Below, in pieces: positions 46,156 to 56,009 of a stretch of 64,000 bases of DNA. Source of the DNA: Bifidobacterium sp. ESL0784 (lineage in GTDB: Bacteria; Actinomycetota; Actinomycetes; Actinomycetales; Bifidobacteriaceae). Position 1 is the first letter of the stretch. Each line of letters opens with the position of its first letter. The notes below the pieces were generated by a model. It was not told the origin of the DNA, did not search any database, and saw only the letters and a program-made list of their open reading frames with translations. The stretch lies in assembly GCF_029433295.1 (NCBI RefSeq), contig NZ_JAQTHV010000001.1, forward strand, positions 558,001-622,000. Reading direction: 5' to 3'. A program made the translations under genes and the position numbers.

Positions 46156-47436
46156 ATGATGAGGCAGACGGATTCGCAACATTTCGGAACGTCAGCGTTG
46201 GAAACACCGGCATTGGCGCAATTGACCACCATCGGTGTGGGCGGGCCTGTCGATCGGTTCGTTGAGCCGCAAACCGAAGAGGAATTCATCGCCGCGGTGC
46301 GCAGCGCCGATAATGCGAGCTTCCCGCTTTTAGTCATCGGCGGCGGGTCGAATCTACTCATTTCTGATGAGCCCCTCCATGGTGTTGTCGTGCGCGACAA
46401 ACGGCACGGTATTTCGGTTCTGAAGACAGGGATTGCTGTAAATGAAACTGCAGGAGCGGTCAAAATCGTGGCCGAAGCCGGAGCGAATTGGGACGATTTC
46501 GTTGCGTTCTGCGTTTCCTCCGGTTTCTCCGGAGTGGAAGGGCTTTCCGGTGTTCCCGGCACTGTAGGCGCGTCGGTGGTGCAGAATATCGGTGCATACG
46601 GTCAGGAAGTGGCCTCGTCCGTGTCTTCGGTACGGGTTTTCGACCGTAAAAACGGCGATATTCGGAAGCTCAGCCCTGACGATATGCATTTCGGATACCG
46701 CAGTTCGGCTCTCAAATCCAGCATGTATAGCGCTCCTGCAAAGCCAGCGGACCACTATTTCCCGACACCGCGTTACGTGGTGCTTTCTGTAACCTTTACG
46801 TTGCAGCGCAGCGACACCGGCGAGGTGGCGTTCGGCCAGCTGGCCAAGGCGCTCGGCGTTGAAATGGGGGAGCGGATGCCGATTGCGGCGATTCGCCAGG
46901 CCGTGCTGCGGGTACGTGCCTTAAAGGGCATGCTGGAAGATACCGGTCGATATGCCTCGCGATGGATGCAAGGCTGCAAAGACCGGAGCAATATCGCCCA
47001 GGCCTCGGCGTTGCAGCGCGATTCGGCGAAGTCGGAAGGTGGGGCCGTTGCCGACGGTATTGAAGAGGCCAAGCCGGACTTCGACAGGCACAGCTGTGGC
47101 AGTTTCTTCATGAACCCGATATTGACGCGGGCGCAGGCCGCAACACTTCCTGAAGATGCGCCGTGCTTCGACGCGATGCTGCCCGACGGCAAGCCGGGTG
47201 TCAAAACCTCAGCCGCGTGGCTGATCGATCACGCGGGATTCCACAAAGGCTACAAAGTGCGCAAAGACGCCAAAGCAGGCCTTTCAACGCTGCATACGCT
47301 CGCGCTGACCAATCGCGACGGCGCCAGTGCCGGCGATGTCGCCGAACTTGCGAAAACGCTCCAAGGTGGTGTCGAAGAACGGTTCGGCGTGCGCTTGGTT
47401 CCCGAGCCGGTGGTTGTGGGCATGGATCTGCGATGA
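46156..47436 (+). CDS. murB: UDP-N-acetylenolpyruvoylglucosamine reductase
   Basis: A 426-residue FAD enzyme that makes UDP-MurNAc for peptidoglycan. FAD-binding motifs VIGGGSNLLISD (about 60-71) and GVEGLSGVPGTVGASVVQNIGAYGQE (about 126-151) are clear. The catalytic Ser is in CGSFFMNPI (near 316). The family is about 300-350 residues; the excess includes a short polar insert (about 270-312) with no conserved look. The start could be ATG 46156 or 46159; neither has a strong ribosome site. Confidence 0.92.
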   Translation: MMRQTDSQHFGTSALETPALAQLTTIGVGGPVDRFVEPQTEEEFIAAVRSADNASFPLLVIGGGSNLLISDEPLHGVVVRDKRHGISVLKTGIAVNETAGAVKIVAEAGANWDDFVAFCVSSGFSGVEGLSGVPGTVGASVVQNIGAYGQEVASSVSSVRVFDRKNGDIRKLSPDDMHFGYRSSALKSSMYSAPAKPADHYFPTPRYVVLSVTFTLQRSDTGEVAFGQLAKALGVEMGERMPIAAIRQAVLRVRALKGMLEDTGRYASRWMQGCKDRSNIAQASALQRDSAKSEGGAVADGIEEAKPDFDRHSCGSFFMNPILTRAQAATLPEDAPCFDAMLPDGKPGVKTSAAWLIDHAGFHKGYKVRKDAKAGLSTLHTLALTNRDGASAGDVAELAKTLQGGVEERFGVRLVPEPVVVGMDLR

Positions 47437-47677
47437 GCGGTGGTTGCCGGATTGCAAGCATTCAGTCATTCAAGCAACGTGATTGTCGCCTTCGCGGGAT
47501 AACGGGAATGCCGTTGCGCGCGAACAGTTCGCAACGATAAAACAATAAGATAATTGTCCTGTTTTATCTGTAATACAAGGTCTGGTATGTAATTGCGGTA
47601 ACGCTCTCGTCATGTCATATCCCTATGGTGAAGTTGACATTTTCGTAAGGCTTCAAGATGTGAAGGGGGAGGGTCGA

Positions 47678-49237
47678 ATGGAACTGTTCAGGACGAAATC
47701 GGTGGAGCAGGCATTGGCTGAGACGACCACCGGCGACCGCAGGCTGGTGCGTAATCTGGGAGCCTGGGATCTGGCCGTCATGGGGGTGGCCGTCGCCGTG
47801 GGCGCGGGCATCTTCTCCATCGGCGCGCAGGCTGCGGCCTTCCACGCCGGGCCCGCCGCCATTTTGAGCTTCCTTATCGCCGGCATCATCTGCGGGGCCG
47901 CGGTGATGTGCTATGCGGAATTCGCCTCGATGATTCCTGCGGCCGGCTCCGCCTATACGTTCACCTATACCACGGTTGGGGAGCTGGTGGCGTGGATCAT
48001 CGGCTGGGACCTGATTCTCGAGATGCTGATGGCCGGTTCCGTAGTCTCCAAATACTGGAGCGTCTACCTCAATGATTTCCTGCGCCTGATGGGCTTCAAC
48101 TCCAGCACCGAGGTTCATCTTGGTCGGTTCACGTTCGACTGGGCTCCGATCATCGTCGTCGCGTTCTTCACGGTGCTTCTGGTGCTCGGCACGAAAATCG
48201 GCGCCCGCGTCGACGGCGCGTTCACGATTCTGAAGATCGGCATCGTCGTTTTCGTGGTCATCGTCGGCTTCTTCTATATCAAAATGTCGAACTACACCCC
48301 GTTCATCCCGCCGTCCGAACCGGCCAGCAAAGTCCTCGGTCCGGCTTCCGGCGGTGTCATGACCCAGCCGCTGCTGCAATGGGTCACTGGCCAGCAGCCC
48401 ACCGTTTACGGCGTTTCCGGCATCGTCTCCGGCGCGGCTTTGGTGTTCTTCTCGTTCTTGGGCTTCGATGTGGTGGCCACGGCCAGCGAGGAGGCCAAGA
48501 ATCCGAAGCGCAACGTGCCGCTGGGCATCGGCCTGGGGATGGCGTTGGTCATCATCATGTACATGCTCGTCGCCATCGTCACCACCGGCATGGTCTCCTA
48601 CAAGGACCTCGCCAAGGCCAAGGACCCGTCGCTCGCCACCGGCTTCGAGCTCGCGGGCGCGACCTGGGCGGCCAAGATCATCTCCTTCGCCATCGTCATC
48701 GGTCTGACCACCGTGGTCATGGTGCTGTTGCTCGGCCTGACCCGTGTGGTCTTTGCGATGAGCCGGGACGGCTTGCTGCCGCGCGGTCTCTCCAAGGTCG
48801 GCAAGCATGGCACGCCCGCCAAGCTGCAGATCGCCGTGGGTGTGCTCGTCGCGATCGTCTCGTCCTGCTTCGATGTCTCGATTCTGGCCGACATGGTCAA
48901 TATCGGCACGCTTTCCGCCTTCACCTTGGTTGCGATTTCCATCCCGATCATGCGCAAGAAGCGCCCCGACCTGCCGCGTTCGTTCAAGATTCCCGGCAGC
49001 CCGTGGGTTCCAATCCTGATCGCCGTGGCCAATCTCTGGCTGATGCTCAATCTCACGGTGCTGACGTGGATTCGGTTCGTGGTCTGGCTCTTGATTGGCT
49101 TCTGCATCTACTTCGGCTATTCCTATCGCCATTCCCTGCTTGGTACGGGCGAGCTTGACGCGGACGTGGAACAGGCGGAGGAAAACCTGGACTTGGCCGG
49201 TCTGACGGAAGAAAGTGCGGAGACCCGAAGAGCGTAG
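47678..49237 (+). CDS. APC family amino acid permease (CAT/YfnA type)
   Basis: A 519-residue transporter with about 12-13 hydrophobic segments. The amphipathic start ([20 protein letters not shown], about 26-45) is the APC signature with the unwound helix-1 Gly-Ala-Gly. The sequence resembles cationic or branched-chain amino acid uptake proteins of the YfnA group. ATG 47678 has GGGGGAGGG upstream; the in-frame extension to 47612 has none. Substrate unknown. Confidence 0.9.
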   Translation: MELFRTKSVEQALAETTTGDRRLVRNLGAWDLAVMGVAVAVGAGIFSIGAQAAAFHAGPAAILSFLIAGIICGAAVMCYAEFASMIPAAGSAYTFTYTTVGELVAWIIGWDLILEMLMAGSVVSKYWSVYLNDFLRLMGFNSSTEVHLGRFTFDWAPIIVVAFFTVLLVLGTKIGARVDGAFTILKIGIVVFVVIVGFFYIKMSNYTPFIPPSEPASKVLGPASGGVMTQPLLQWVTGQQPTVYGVSGIVSGAALVFFSFLGFDVVATASEEAKNPKRNVPLGIGLGMALVIIMYMLVAIVTTGMVSYKDLAKAKDPSLATGFELAGATWAAKIISFAIVIGLTTVVMVLLLGLTRVVFAMSRDGLLPRGLSKVGKHGTPAKLQIAVGVLVAIVSSCFDVSILADMVNIGTLSAFTLVAISIPIMRKKRPDLPRSFKIPGSPWVPILIAVANLWLMLNLTVLTWIRFVVWLLIGFCIYFGYSYRHSLLGTGELDADVEQAEENLDLAGLTEESAETRRA

Positions 49238-49497
49238 GAACTTGCAGGTATGCCGATATAGTGGGCGGATTCGTGTTGCGGACATGCTCGTTGAGCCTTG
49301 AAACGCGTGGAAAAGTCTACGGAAGCCTACGGAGTGCTTGGTCGACAATAGCTGACGATAGAACCGACACTAGGCGCGCCGCCTGTAGCGCCGGTGGCGA
49401 CTCTACGGCGTTTCCTTTGCATCACGGACGACGGTTTCGGCCGTCGTTGCTTAATCGTAGGCTGATACTACTTGAAGCTTGTAAGGAGGCCTCTTCA
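49238..49497. other. Gap before fdxA
   Basis: About 260 bp without a gene. A -10-like GATACTAC near 49463 and GGAGG before fdxA are the only signals seen. Confidence 0.4.
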
Positions 49498-49821
49498 ATG
49501 GCTTATGTGATTGCCCAGCCCTGCATCGACGTCAAAGACAAGGCTTGCGTCGACGAATGCCCGGTCGACTGCATCTATGAGGGCGAGCGCACGCTCTACA
49601 TCAACCCGAACGAGTGTGTGGATTGCGGCGCCTGCGAGCCGGTTTGTCCCACCGAAGCGATTTTCTATGAGGACGACGTTCCCGAGGAATGGTCCTGGTA
49701 CAAGGATGCTGCGGTCACCTACTTCAACGACATCGGTGATTTGGGTGGTGCCCAGGCCGCTGGTCCGTCCGGCAAGGACGAGGCCCGCATCGCCGCGCTG
49801 CCCCCGCAGAACCAGGATTGA
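49498..49821 (+). CDS. fdxA: Ferredoxin FdxA (7Fe/8Fe type)
   Basis: A 107-residue electron carrier. Cys at 9, 17, 21, 25 and 40, 43, 46, 50 provide the two cluster-binding motifs (CxxxxxxxCxxxC and [12 protein letters not shown]) of actinobacterial FdxA proteins. GTAAGGAGG stands before ATG. The following dapC matches the mycobacterial fdxC-dapC order. Confidence 0.95.
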   Translation: MAYVIAQPCIDVKDKACVDECPVDCIYEGERTLYINPNECVDCGACEPVCPTEAIFYEDDVPEEWSWYKDAAVTYFNDIGDLGGAQAAGPSGKDEARIAALPPQNQD

Positions 49822-50161
49822 TTCCTTGGTTCTTTAGGCTCGGTTTTCGGTTCAGTTTTATTGGCCCGCGTGTCTTCCATTTCAGGTGTGAAGACATGCG
49901 GGTTTTGTTTTTGGGGAGCATTGACAACTTGTGCGTGGCGGTGCAGCGAGCGTCTTGTCTTTTTGGCATGGCTCAAGCACGACAATTACGTATTACGCCT
50001 CAAGTGGACGCGACAACTTAGATATGGCAAACACTGACGCTGGAACGATTTCGGTCCGATTGCGGATTTGTTTCATTCTTCCATTTCGTTTTGGCACGCT
50101 CGCCGGTATCATCGCAGGTAGATGTTTTCTTTTGATTGAAACGACGTGAAGGGCGGCGGCA
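49822..50161. other. Gap between fdxA and dapC
   Basis: It holds the fdxA terminator. A GAAGGGCGG ribosome site lies before dapC. No further gene was seen. Confidence 0.5.
49865..49915 (+). terminator. fdxA terminator
   Basis: CCCGCGTGTCTTC pairs with GAAGACATGCGGG with one internal mismatch pair, followed by TTTTGTTTTT. Confidence 0.85.
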
Positions 50162-51460
50162 ATGGGTTTCTACAGGTTTGATTCTCCCTACGATTGGAAT
50201 CGCGTCGCGCCGTACAAGGAAACCGCGAAAAACGCTCCCGGTGGCATGATTGACCTCTCCGTCGGTTCACCGGTCGACTCTGTGCCCCTGAGCGTGCAGC
50301 AGGCGCTTGCGGTTTCCTCCGATGCGCCCAACGCCCATGGCTATCCTACTGTTGCAGGAACCGAGATGTTGCGCAAGGCTGTCTCGGAGTGGTTCCTAGC
50401 CAATCGCGGTGTCGATTTCGAGGCGATCGGCGCCGATTTCGTGCCTACGGTCGGTTCCAAGGAGGCCGTGGCTCTGATGGCCTCGCTGCTGCATTTCGGT
50501 CCCGGCGATGTCATTGTGCAGCCCGAAGTGTCATACCCCACTTACGATATCGGCACCCAACTGGCCGGTGCCAAGACCTACAAGGCCGCCGACATCGCAG
50601 ACGTCGATTCCTGGCGTTGCGTTCCCGGGGTCAAGGCCGTTTGGGTCAATTCCCCGAGCAATCCGACCGGCGAAGTGCTTTCGGCCTCCCAGCTGCACGG
50701 CATCGTTGCCGCCGCGCGCGAAATCGGCGCCGTGGTCCTTTCCGATGAATGCTACGGATTGCTGACGTGGGAAGGTGACAATAATGTCTCTGACGATACC
50801 AATGCCGAGATAAGCAATAGGCATTCTATCGAGCAAACGAGTGGGACGTCGCCTGAAAACGTTGAGAACATTGTTGCAGGAGACACAAGCTCAACTCCTG
50901 GCAACATGCAGTCCGAGGAAAGTGAGAAGCGAGATTTCAGTTCTCACGACGAGTCTGCGCCAGCACCTTGCATGCTGCAGCCCGACGTCTGCGACGGAAG
51001 TGCCAAAGACATTCTCGTACTCTACTCGCTGAGCAAGCAGTCCAACATGGCCGGCTACCGAACCGCCCTCATTGCCGGTGATCCAGAGCTTGTCCGCCCG
51101 ATGACCGTCTACCGCAAGCAGATCGGCGAAATCATTCCCGGCCCGGTTCAGGCCGCGATGGCTGCTGCGTTGGGCGATTCCGACGCGGTTCGTACTCAAC
51201 GCGCCCGTTATAACAGGCGTCTGCATGAGCTCGTCGATGGTCTGCGTGCTTACGGCTACGATGCGCACATGCCGCAAGGGGCGCTTTACGTCTGGGTCCG
51301 TGCGAAAAGCGGCGACTGCTGGCAGGACATGGCCGATCTGGCCCGCCTCGGCATCATCGCCAGCCCGGGTGAGTTCTACGGCGCCCCCACCCACCTGCGT
51401 TTCTCCGCTACCGCCACCGACGCGTCCATCGCCGAGGTCGTCGCCCGTCTGCGTGGCTGA
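50162..51460 (+). CDS. dapC: Succinyldiaminopimelate aminotransferase (DapC-type) with a disordered insert
   Basis: A 432-residue class I/II PLP enzyme of lysine and peptidoglycan precursor synthesis. N-terminal YRFDSPYDWNRVAPYKETA is typical of actinobacterial DapC. WVNSPSNPTGE (about 160-170), the Asp in VVLSDECYG and the PLP lysine K292 (YSLSKQSNMAGYR) are present. Residues about 206-282 form an acidic Ser/Asn/Glu-rich insert between the Asp and the lysine, which relatives lack; this explains the length above about 370. Follows fdxA as in mycobacteria. Confidence 0.9.
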   Translation: MGFYRFDSPYDWNRVAPYKETAKNAPGGMIDLSVGSPVDSVPLSVQQALAVSSDAPNAHGYPTVAGTEMLRKAVSEWFLANRGVDFEAIGADFVPTVGSKEAVALMASLLHFGPGDVIVQPEVSYPTYDIGTQLAGAKTYKAADIADVDSWRCVPGVKAVWVNSPSNPTGEVLSASQLHGIVAAAREIGAVVLSDECYGLLTWEGDNNVSDDTNAEISNRHSIEQTSGTSPENVENIVAGDTSSTPGNMQSEESEKRDFSSHDESAPAPCMLQPDVCDGSAKDILVLYSLSKQSNMAGYRTALIAGDPELVRPMTVYRKQIGEIIPGPVQAAMAAALGDSDAVRTQRARYNRRLHELVDGLRAYGYDAHMPQGALYVWVRAKSGDCWQDMADLARLGIIASPGEFYGAPTHLRFSATATDASIAEVVARLRG

Positions 51461-51476
51461 GGGACTATTCTCGACG

Positions 51477-51572
51477 CGACCAAAAGCACGTATTCTGATG
51501 CTTTTGGTCGCGTTTTTGATTTTGCTGCGACGAAAAGCACGTTTTAGCGTCGATTTTCGTGCTTTTGGTCGC
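51477..51572. repeat. GCGAC-AAAAGCAC palindromes, locus D
   Basis: Hairpins GCGACCAAAAGCACG...GCTTTTGGTCGC (51477-51511) and GCGACGAAAAGCACG...CGTGCTTTTGGTCGC (51527-51572). They lie between the convergent dapC and AbiEi-like genes and touch the end of the latter. Confidence 0.85.
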
Positions 51573-51573
51573 A

Positions 51574-52554
51574 TTAGCGTTTGTATTCAAAGTTGCGTGG
51601 CACTCCTGCATCGCTGAGTTTCTGAATTAGCCGTGTGCGCTGCATGATGTCGATAAAATCAAGTCTGACAATCCTCTTGATTGGGGTCGCGGTGAGCAGA
51701 TTACGTTCGCGTTCCTTTTCTTCGTGTACGACTTGGCGGATACTGCGATGGTTTGTCATGTCAGGGTTGACGTATTTGTCCATCCCGTCGAACTCCACGC
51801 CAATGAGCCTGTTGTTTGGCAAACGATACGTCATGTCGACTCGGTAAGTGAGCATGTCTCCATTGGCTGTTGGAATTCGAAATTCATTCTGTAGATTAGG
51901 CCTGCCGAACCCTTCCTCGAGCATAATCGCGCGACATACCGATTCGCCGCAGTTTTCGCTGTGCCAATCGGCAAAGCGCAGAAGCGATTGGATTTTGCTG
52001 TCGGCGACCCGTACGTTTGCACTGGCCTTGATGATGGCTTGTTCGTTGACCAGTTTCTTCCTCATTGCAGAATCAAACATTGGCAGCACCTCATGAAACT
52101 CATATCTAGCCGCGCAATCGCATAATGATCTCGCAGCGGATGTTATCGAAATATGAGATGACTGAACTGTAACGACTTCAGGAACATGAATATATCGAAC
52201 CCCTTTTGCTTTTCGGGAACTCATCGATTTGGCAGTGGCCAGGAAAACTTCCTTATGGTCGTGCAACCAATAAGGATGCTCGATCCCGTAAACGCTTATG
52301 GCGCTGATTCCAGCGAAATTCCATTCCGGATGCCAATCGTGTAACGCTCTGATGATCCACAAATACTGTTCACTGGGGTCAAGTTCTTGCCAGATTGCTG
52401 TACGTACGTAAAGTCCGTGCCACGGTCGGGTCACTTCCCCGGATTCCACCAAGGCCCTGAGCCGCTGCTGGTCTCGATGCTCGCAAGCGTGAAGACATCG
52501 ATGCTGGGCTTCGGCGTGGCTCAGCAACTCGGTAAGACGAGAGTTTATTTTCAT
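51574..52554 (-). CDS. AbiEi-antitoxin-like protein with C-terminal DUF559/Vsr-like nuclease domain
   Basis: A 326-residue protein. The N-terminus has the layout of AbiEi-type winged-helix antitoxin regulators (RLRALVESGEVTRPWHGLYVR, about 30-50). The middle resembles the actinobacterial extension of that family (SAISVYGIEHPYW). Residues about 235-300 look like a Vsr/DUF559 nuclease fold (YRVDMTYRLPNNRLIGVEFDG, with E followed by Asp-Gly, then RLDFIDI). No AbiEii toxin gene is adjacent. The gene ends inside a dispersed palindrome. It is AT-richer than core genes. The start lacks a clear ribosome site. A defence or regulatory role is inference. Confidence 0.75.
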   Translation of the reverse strand: MKINSRLTELLSHAEAQHRCLHACEHRDQQRLRALVESGEVTRPWHGLYVRTAIWQELDPSEQYLWIIRALHDWHPEWNFAGISAISVYGIEHPYWLHDHKEVFLATAKSMSSRKAKGVRYIHVPEVVTVQSSHISITSAARSLCDCAARYEFHEVLPMFDSAMRKKLVNEQAIIKASANVRVADSKIQSLLRFADWHSENCGESVCRAIMLEEGFGRPNLQNEFRIPTANGDMLTYRVDMTYRLPNNRLIGVEFDGMDKYVNPDMTNHRSIRQVVHEEKERERNLLTATPIKRIVRLDFIDIMQRTRLIQKLSDAGVPRNFEYKR

Positions 52555-53031
52555 AACATCACGTTACGGTGCACTATGGGAGTGATGTCAACTCAATCCA
52601 GGTTATGTGGTCGAATGATACCCCTTTTACAAATTGCCCGGGCGTTTCGTGGATAACTTCTTGTGTGACGTAGAAAATGTGGATAACTATGAGAATTATT
52701 TGAGAAGCGAATGAAGTGGCAATCGACTTTTATACAATATGTGACCTTCAGGGTGGTATTTGCTATCTAGACTTTGCAACGCATCTTTGAAGATGCAATC
52801 AGCCTATAACACAAACTCGTAACCGCGACCAAAAGCACGGAAGCGCATGCTTTTCGTCGCAGCCAAACCAAGAATGTGACGAAAAGCACGTTTACGGCTC
52901 CATTCACGTGCTTTTCGTCGCATCTTTACATAGTTCATGGCGGTAGGCGTTGCCGCAATAAGAAACGATGTCTGAGATTACACTCGGCATTGGATGTCAT
53001 CGGTAAGTCGGCTGGATTATCCTGTGAGACT
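52555..53031. other. Gap before the CPBP protease gene
   Basis: About 480 bp. It holds the left copy of a direct repeat that recurs after the protease gene (52741-52921 versus 54100-54297) and palindrome locus E. An open frame continuous with the protease can be read back to 52876, but it runs through the palindromes and is unlikely to be translated. Confidence 0.55.
52825..52921. repeat. GCGAC-AAAAGCAC palindromes, locus E
   Basis: Hairpins at 52825-52860 (GCGACCAAAAGCACG...GCATGCTTTTCGTCGC) and 52876-52921 (GTGACGAAAAGCACG...CACGTGCTTTTCGTCG). Preceded by ACAAACTCGTAACC, as at locus F. Confidence 0.85.
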
Positions 53032-54012
53032 ATGCACATCGAACAGACAATACGAACTGGTGATCAGCTCACGGAAGACCATCCTGAGCGCTTACAAAAC
53101 GCAAAGACGGGAACGGCCGAACCTCAAAGGCTGAATCCGCTGTTGCGTGGGCTCGCTTTCATTGGCGTATTCATTTTGGTGGAAATCGTTACATCGCTGG
53201 TCATCGTAGTGGTAGGTGTCGTGGCGACTGGTGATTGGAAAGTGGTCGAAGCCAATGACGTTCATTCTCCCGTTGCACTTTTTGAGATGCTGGCCGAGGT
53301 TGCCGCTGCGATTGCAGGTTATCTGGTTGTCGTTTATGGCATGGAATACCGCTCGCTTCCTCTTGAGTTCCGGTTTTCAAGGTGGAAAGGGCTCATTGTC
53401 GGCGGCGTCATAGGTTTCGTCGCCATTGCTCTGTGTGTTGGCATTCTCGCGCTCACAGGCAACTATCGGATTCTGGGCTTGAACACCCATTACAACCCGT
53501 GGATGGACATCATTTCCATGGGAATCTGCGCTGGTGTGGCCGAGGAAATCATGATGCGAGGCATGCTGCTTCGCTTGGTCGAAGAGTGGCTTGGCTCTTG
53601 GGGCGCGCTCGCGGTTTCGGCGCTGGTATTCGGACTGATGCACATGGGCAATCAGGATGGTACGTTGTGGGGTGGCTTGGCCATCGCCATCGAGGACGGT
53701 ATATTGTCCGCGGCGCTGTATTTTGTCACCCGTTCACTATGGGTGTGCATCGGTGAGCATGCCATGTGGAACATCGCCGAAGGCCCGATTTTCGGATCCA
53801 TCGTGTCCGGTAACGGCAAGCAGGATTCGTGGCTCGTGGCTCAATGGTCCGGTCCCGACATCATGACCGGCGGCAGTTTCGGCCTCGAAGCCAGCATCGT
53901 TCCGGTGATTCTTATGGGTGCTGCCGGCATCGCGCTAATGGTCTATGCCCAGTGCAAGGACATGTTGGTTCGACCGGCGTGGGTGCGCAAACGGCATATG
54001 GTGGATTGCTGA
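53032..54012 (+). CDS. CPBP family intramembrane metalloprotease (Abi/CAAX type)
   Basis: A 326-residue membrane protein with about eight hydrophobic segments. All three CPBP motifs are present: EEIMMRG (about 174-180), FGLMHM (about 203-208) and HAMWN (about 243-247), so it should be an active metal-dependent protease. In bacteria the family processes or immunises against peptides such as bacteriocins; no bacteriocin gene is seen here. ATG 53032 was chosen because the hydrophilic N-terminus before the first helix is then about 35 residues. The gene is enclosed by direct repeats of about 180 bp. Confidence 0.85.
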   Translation: MHIEQTIRTGDQLTEDHPERLQNAKTGTAEPQRLNPLLRGLAFIGVFILVEIVTSLVIVVVGVVATGDWKVVEANDVHSPVALFEMLAEVAAAIAGYLVVVYGMEYRSLPLEFRFSRWKGLIVGGVIGFVAIALCVGILALTGNYRILGLNTHYNPWMDIISMGICAGVAEEIMMRGMLLRLVEEWLGSWGALAVSALVFGLMHMGNQDGTLWGGLAIAIEDGILSAALYFVTRSLWVCIGEHAMWNIAEGPIFGSIVSGNGKQDSWLVAQWSGPDIMTGGSFGLEASIVPVILMGAAGIALMVYAQCKDMLVRPAWVRKRHMVDC

Positions 54013-54320
54013 AGATGCGATAGAAGTCAAAAGAATCACGAGTAAAAGCTGATTTCCTTTACATGCTCGATTGGCAGCGATCTGTTGGTTGTGCAATATG
54101 TCTTTGAACTTGCATGATGTCCGGAAAACCGATATTTGCGATTCAGCCTGTACGAAGCGCCTTTGAAGGCGCGATTGGCGCATAATGCAAACTCGTAACC
54201 GCGACCAAAAACACGGAAACGCATGCTTTTGGTCGCGGTTACGAGTTTGCTGCGACGAAAAGCACGTTTTAGCCTTGATTTTCGTGCTTTTGGTCGCATC
54301 TTTTGCAAGAATGTGGTCTG
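54013..54320. other. Gap between the convergent CPBP and dinB genes
   Basis: Filled by the right copy of the direct repeat and palindrome locus F; no gene. Confidence 0.6.
54201..54297. repeat. GCGAC-AAAAGCAC palindromes, locus F
   Basis: Hairpins at 54201-54236 and 54252-54297 (GCGACGAAAAGCACG...CGTGCTTTTGGTCGC). The preceding 100 bp (TTTGAAG-GCG-ATTGGCGCATAATGCAAACTCG and variants) matches the sequence before locus E. Confidence 0.85.
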
Positions 54321-56009
54321 CTATTGCTCCGGCTTGCTGTTGTTGGCGATTTGCTTGGCCTTCCAGTCGCCATGTTCCAGGCCGAGGGTGGCCGCGCCGG
54401 TGCCATAGCGCTCGCGTACCGCGTCGAGCACGCTTTCGGCGCTGCGTATGCGTTCCTGGCGATTGCCTCGGTCATTTTCGTTACTTTGGACTTCTTTGGG
54501 TCCTGTTCCAATCGGTATTTGGTTGTCACTATCGTAATTAGTGTTTTTTGCGCTCGAATCAGAACTTATGGGAACAGTGGTGTCCAACGTTTCGTTGCTG
54601 CGGTTCTGAGCATTTTCGTTACTGGGTAATGTGTGCCCGCGAAAGTTAGTGGTGGCATTTATGGCTACTGCAGACGTTGGCTTGTCTTCATTCCCATCTT
54701 CATAATCGCCGGTGTTATGGCGAATGCAATCATCATCTGTGTGGTTGGCGTCGTTCGCATTGCCCTGATTGCTGTTACCGTTGCTTCCCGCGCTGGGATC
54801 GCGGTGGCTATTGCTTTGCGCGCTGCTGCTATTGGCCGCGCCATCACCGAGCAAATCGTCGATCGTCAGCTGCACAGGGGTGGAGCCCTTGGCGCTTAGC
54901 GAACTGGCGCTGACCCCGGCCAAGCGGATTTCACGCGGCAGGGGAGTGTCGTCTCCGGCATCGGCCGGCATCCTGAGCATGGTCTTCAACAGTGCGACGG
55001 ATTCGGGATACATGGCTGCGGCGGTGTCGATGGGCCGTTCCAACGTATGCGCCTTGGTGGAGTAGCTCAGGTCGGCGAACCGCAGTTTCACCGTCACCGT
55101 CCGCGCCACTAGGCCCTTTTGCCGCAAGGCGTGCGTGACCTCGTTGCTGCAATGGTGCAAAAGCTCCCGCACTTCCGCGAAATTGCGCGTGTCCTGCTCG
55201 AAGGTGATTTCGGCGCCGATGGACTTTTCCGGCGCGTGCGTGACGATAGGCCGTTCGTCCTGCCCGCGTGCGGCGAGATAGAGGTTGTGCGCGGTGATTT
55301 TCGAACGTGTGGCCTGTGTCAAAGCGGTTTCATCCATCTCAGCGAGGTCGGCGACGGTCTTGACACCCCATTCGTTGAGCCGCTTCTCGAGCGACGGTCC
55401 GATGCCAGGGATACCGCGCAACGGCATCATCTGAACGAATTGCGCGTGCTGTGCCTTCGGGATCAGCAGCATCCCGTCCGGTTTTGCGTTGGTCGAGGCC
55501 ATTTTCGCCACGAGTTTATTGGCCGCGATACCCACCGAACAGGTGATGCCGAATCGTGCCGTGACTTGTGCGCGGATCCAGGCGCCGATGACGCTGGGCG
55601 ACTTCCAACGCAGCAACGCGCTTGAAACGTCCATGTAGCCTTCGTCCACGGAGACCTGTTCGATCTGGTCGGTGACCTGCCGGAACACCTCGTCGAAGAT
55701 ACGTTTCGACATCATTCTGTAATACTTCATGTCGACGTTGACATACGCCCCACCCGGGCAAAGCTGCCGAGCACGCACCATCGGCATCGCCGAGTTCACC
55801 CCGTATTTTCGTGCCTCGTAATTGGCCGCCGACACCACGCTGCGTGGCCCATCCCAGCCGATGATGACCGGCCGCCCTCTTAGCTCGGGATGTCTCGCGA
55901 TTTCCAGCGAGGCGTAGAAGGCGTCCATGTCGATATGCAGCACCGTGCAGCCGGTCTCGTCGTGACCCCAGTCGCGTTTCGCGGCGGCGTTCCTTGGTGC
56001 TGTGCTCAT
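54321..56009 (-). CDS. dinB: DNA polymerase IV (Y family) with a long disordered insert
   Basis: A 562-residue error-prone polymerase. Catalytic motifs HIDMDAFYASLE (about 25-36) and SVDEGYMD (about 118-125) are intact. The helix-hairpin-helix thumb (GIPGIGPSLEKRLNEWG) and little-finger domain follow. The family is about 350-420 residues; residues about 385-525 are an Asn/Ser/Asp-rich insert, after which a conserved-looking end resumes (SAESVLDAVRERYGTGAATLG). ATG 56009 is preceded by TACAAT exactly six bases upstream (56016-56021), so it is probably leaderless; upstream in-frame sequence lacks a ribosome site. Confidence 0.9.
   Translation of the reverse strand: MSTAPRNAAAKRDWGHDETGCTVLHIDMDAFYASLEIARHPELRGRPVIIGWDGPRSVVSAANYEARKYGVNSAMPMVRARQLCPGGAYVNVDMKYYRMMSKRIFDEVFRQVTDQIEQVSVDEGYMDVSSALLRWKSPSVIGAWIRAQVTARFGITCSVGIAANKLVAKMASTNAKPDGMLLIPKAQHAQFVQMMPLRGIPGIGPSLEKRLNEWGVKTVADLAEMDETALTQATRSKITAHNLYLAARGQDERPIVTHAPEKSIGAEITFEQDTRNFAEVRELLHHCSNEVTHALRQKGLVARTVTVKLRFADLSYSTKAHTLERPIDTAAAMYPESVALLKTMLRMPADAGDDTPLPREIRLAGVSASSLSAKGSTPVQLTIDDLLGDGAANSSSAQSNSHRDPSAGSNGNSNQGNANDANHTDDDCIRHNTGDYEDGNEDKPTSAVAINATTNFRGHTLPSNENAQNRSNETLDTTVPISSDSSAKNTNYDSDNQIPIGTGPKEVQSNENDRGNRQERIRSAESVLDAVRERYGTGAATLGLEHGDWKAKQIANNSKPEQ

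Noticed and set aside
52876-53031. N-terminal extension of the CPBP protease
   Set aside because: The extension is the translation of the dispersed palindrome and direct repeat; the internal ATG gives a normal family N-terminus.
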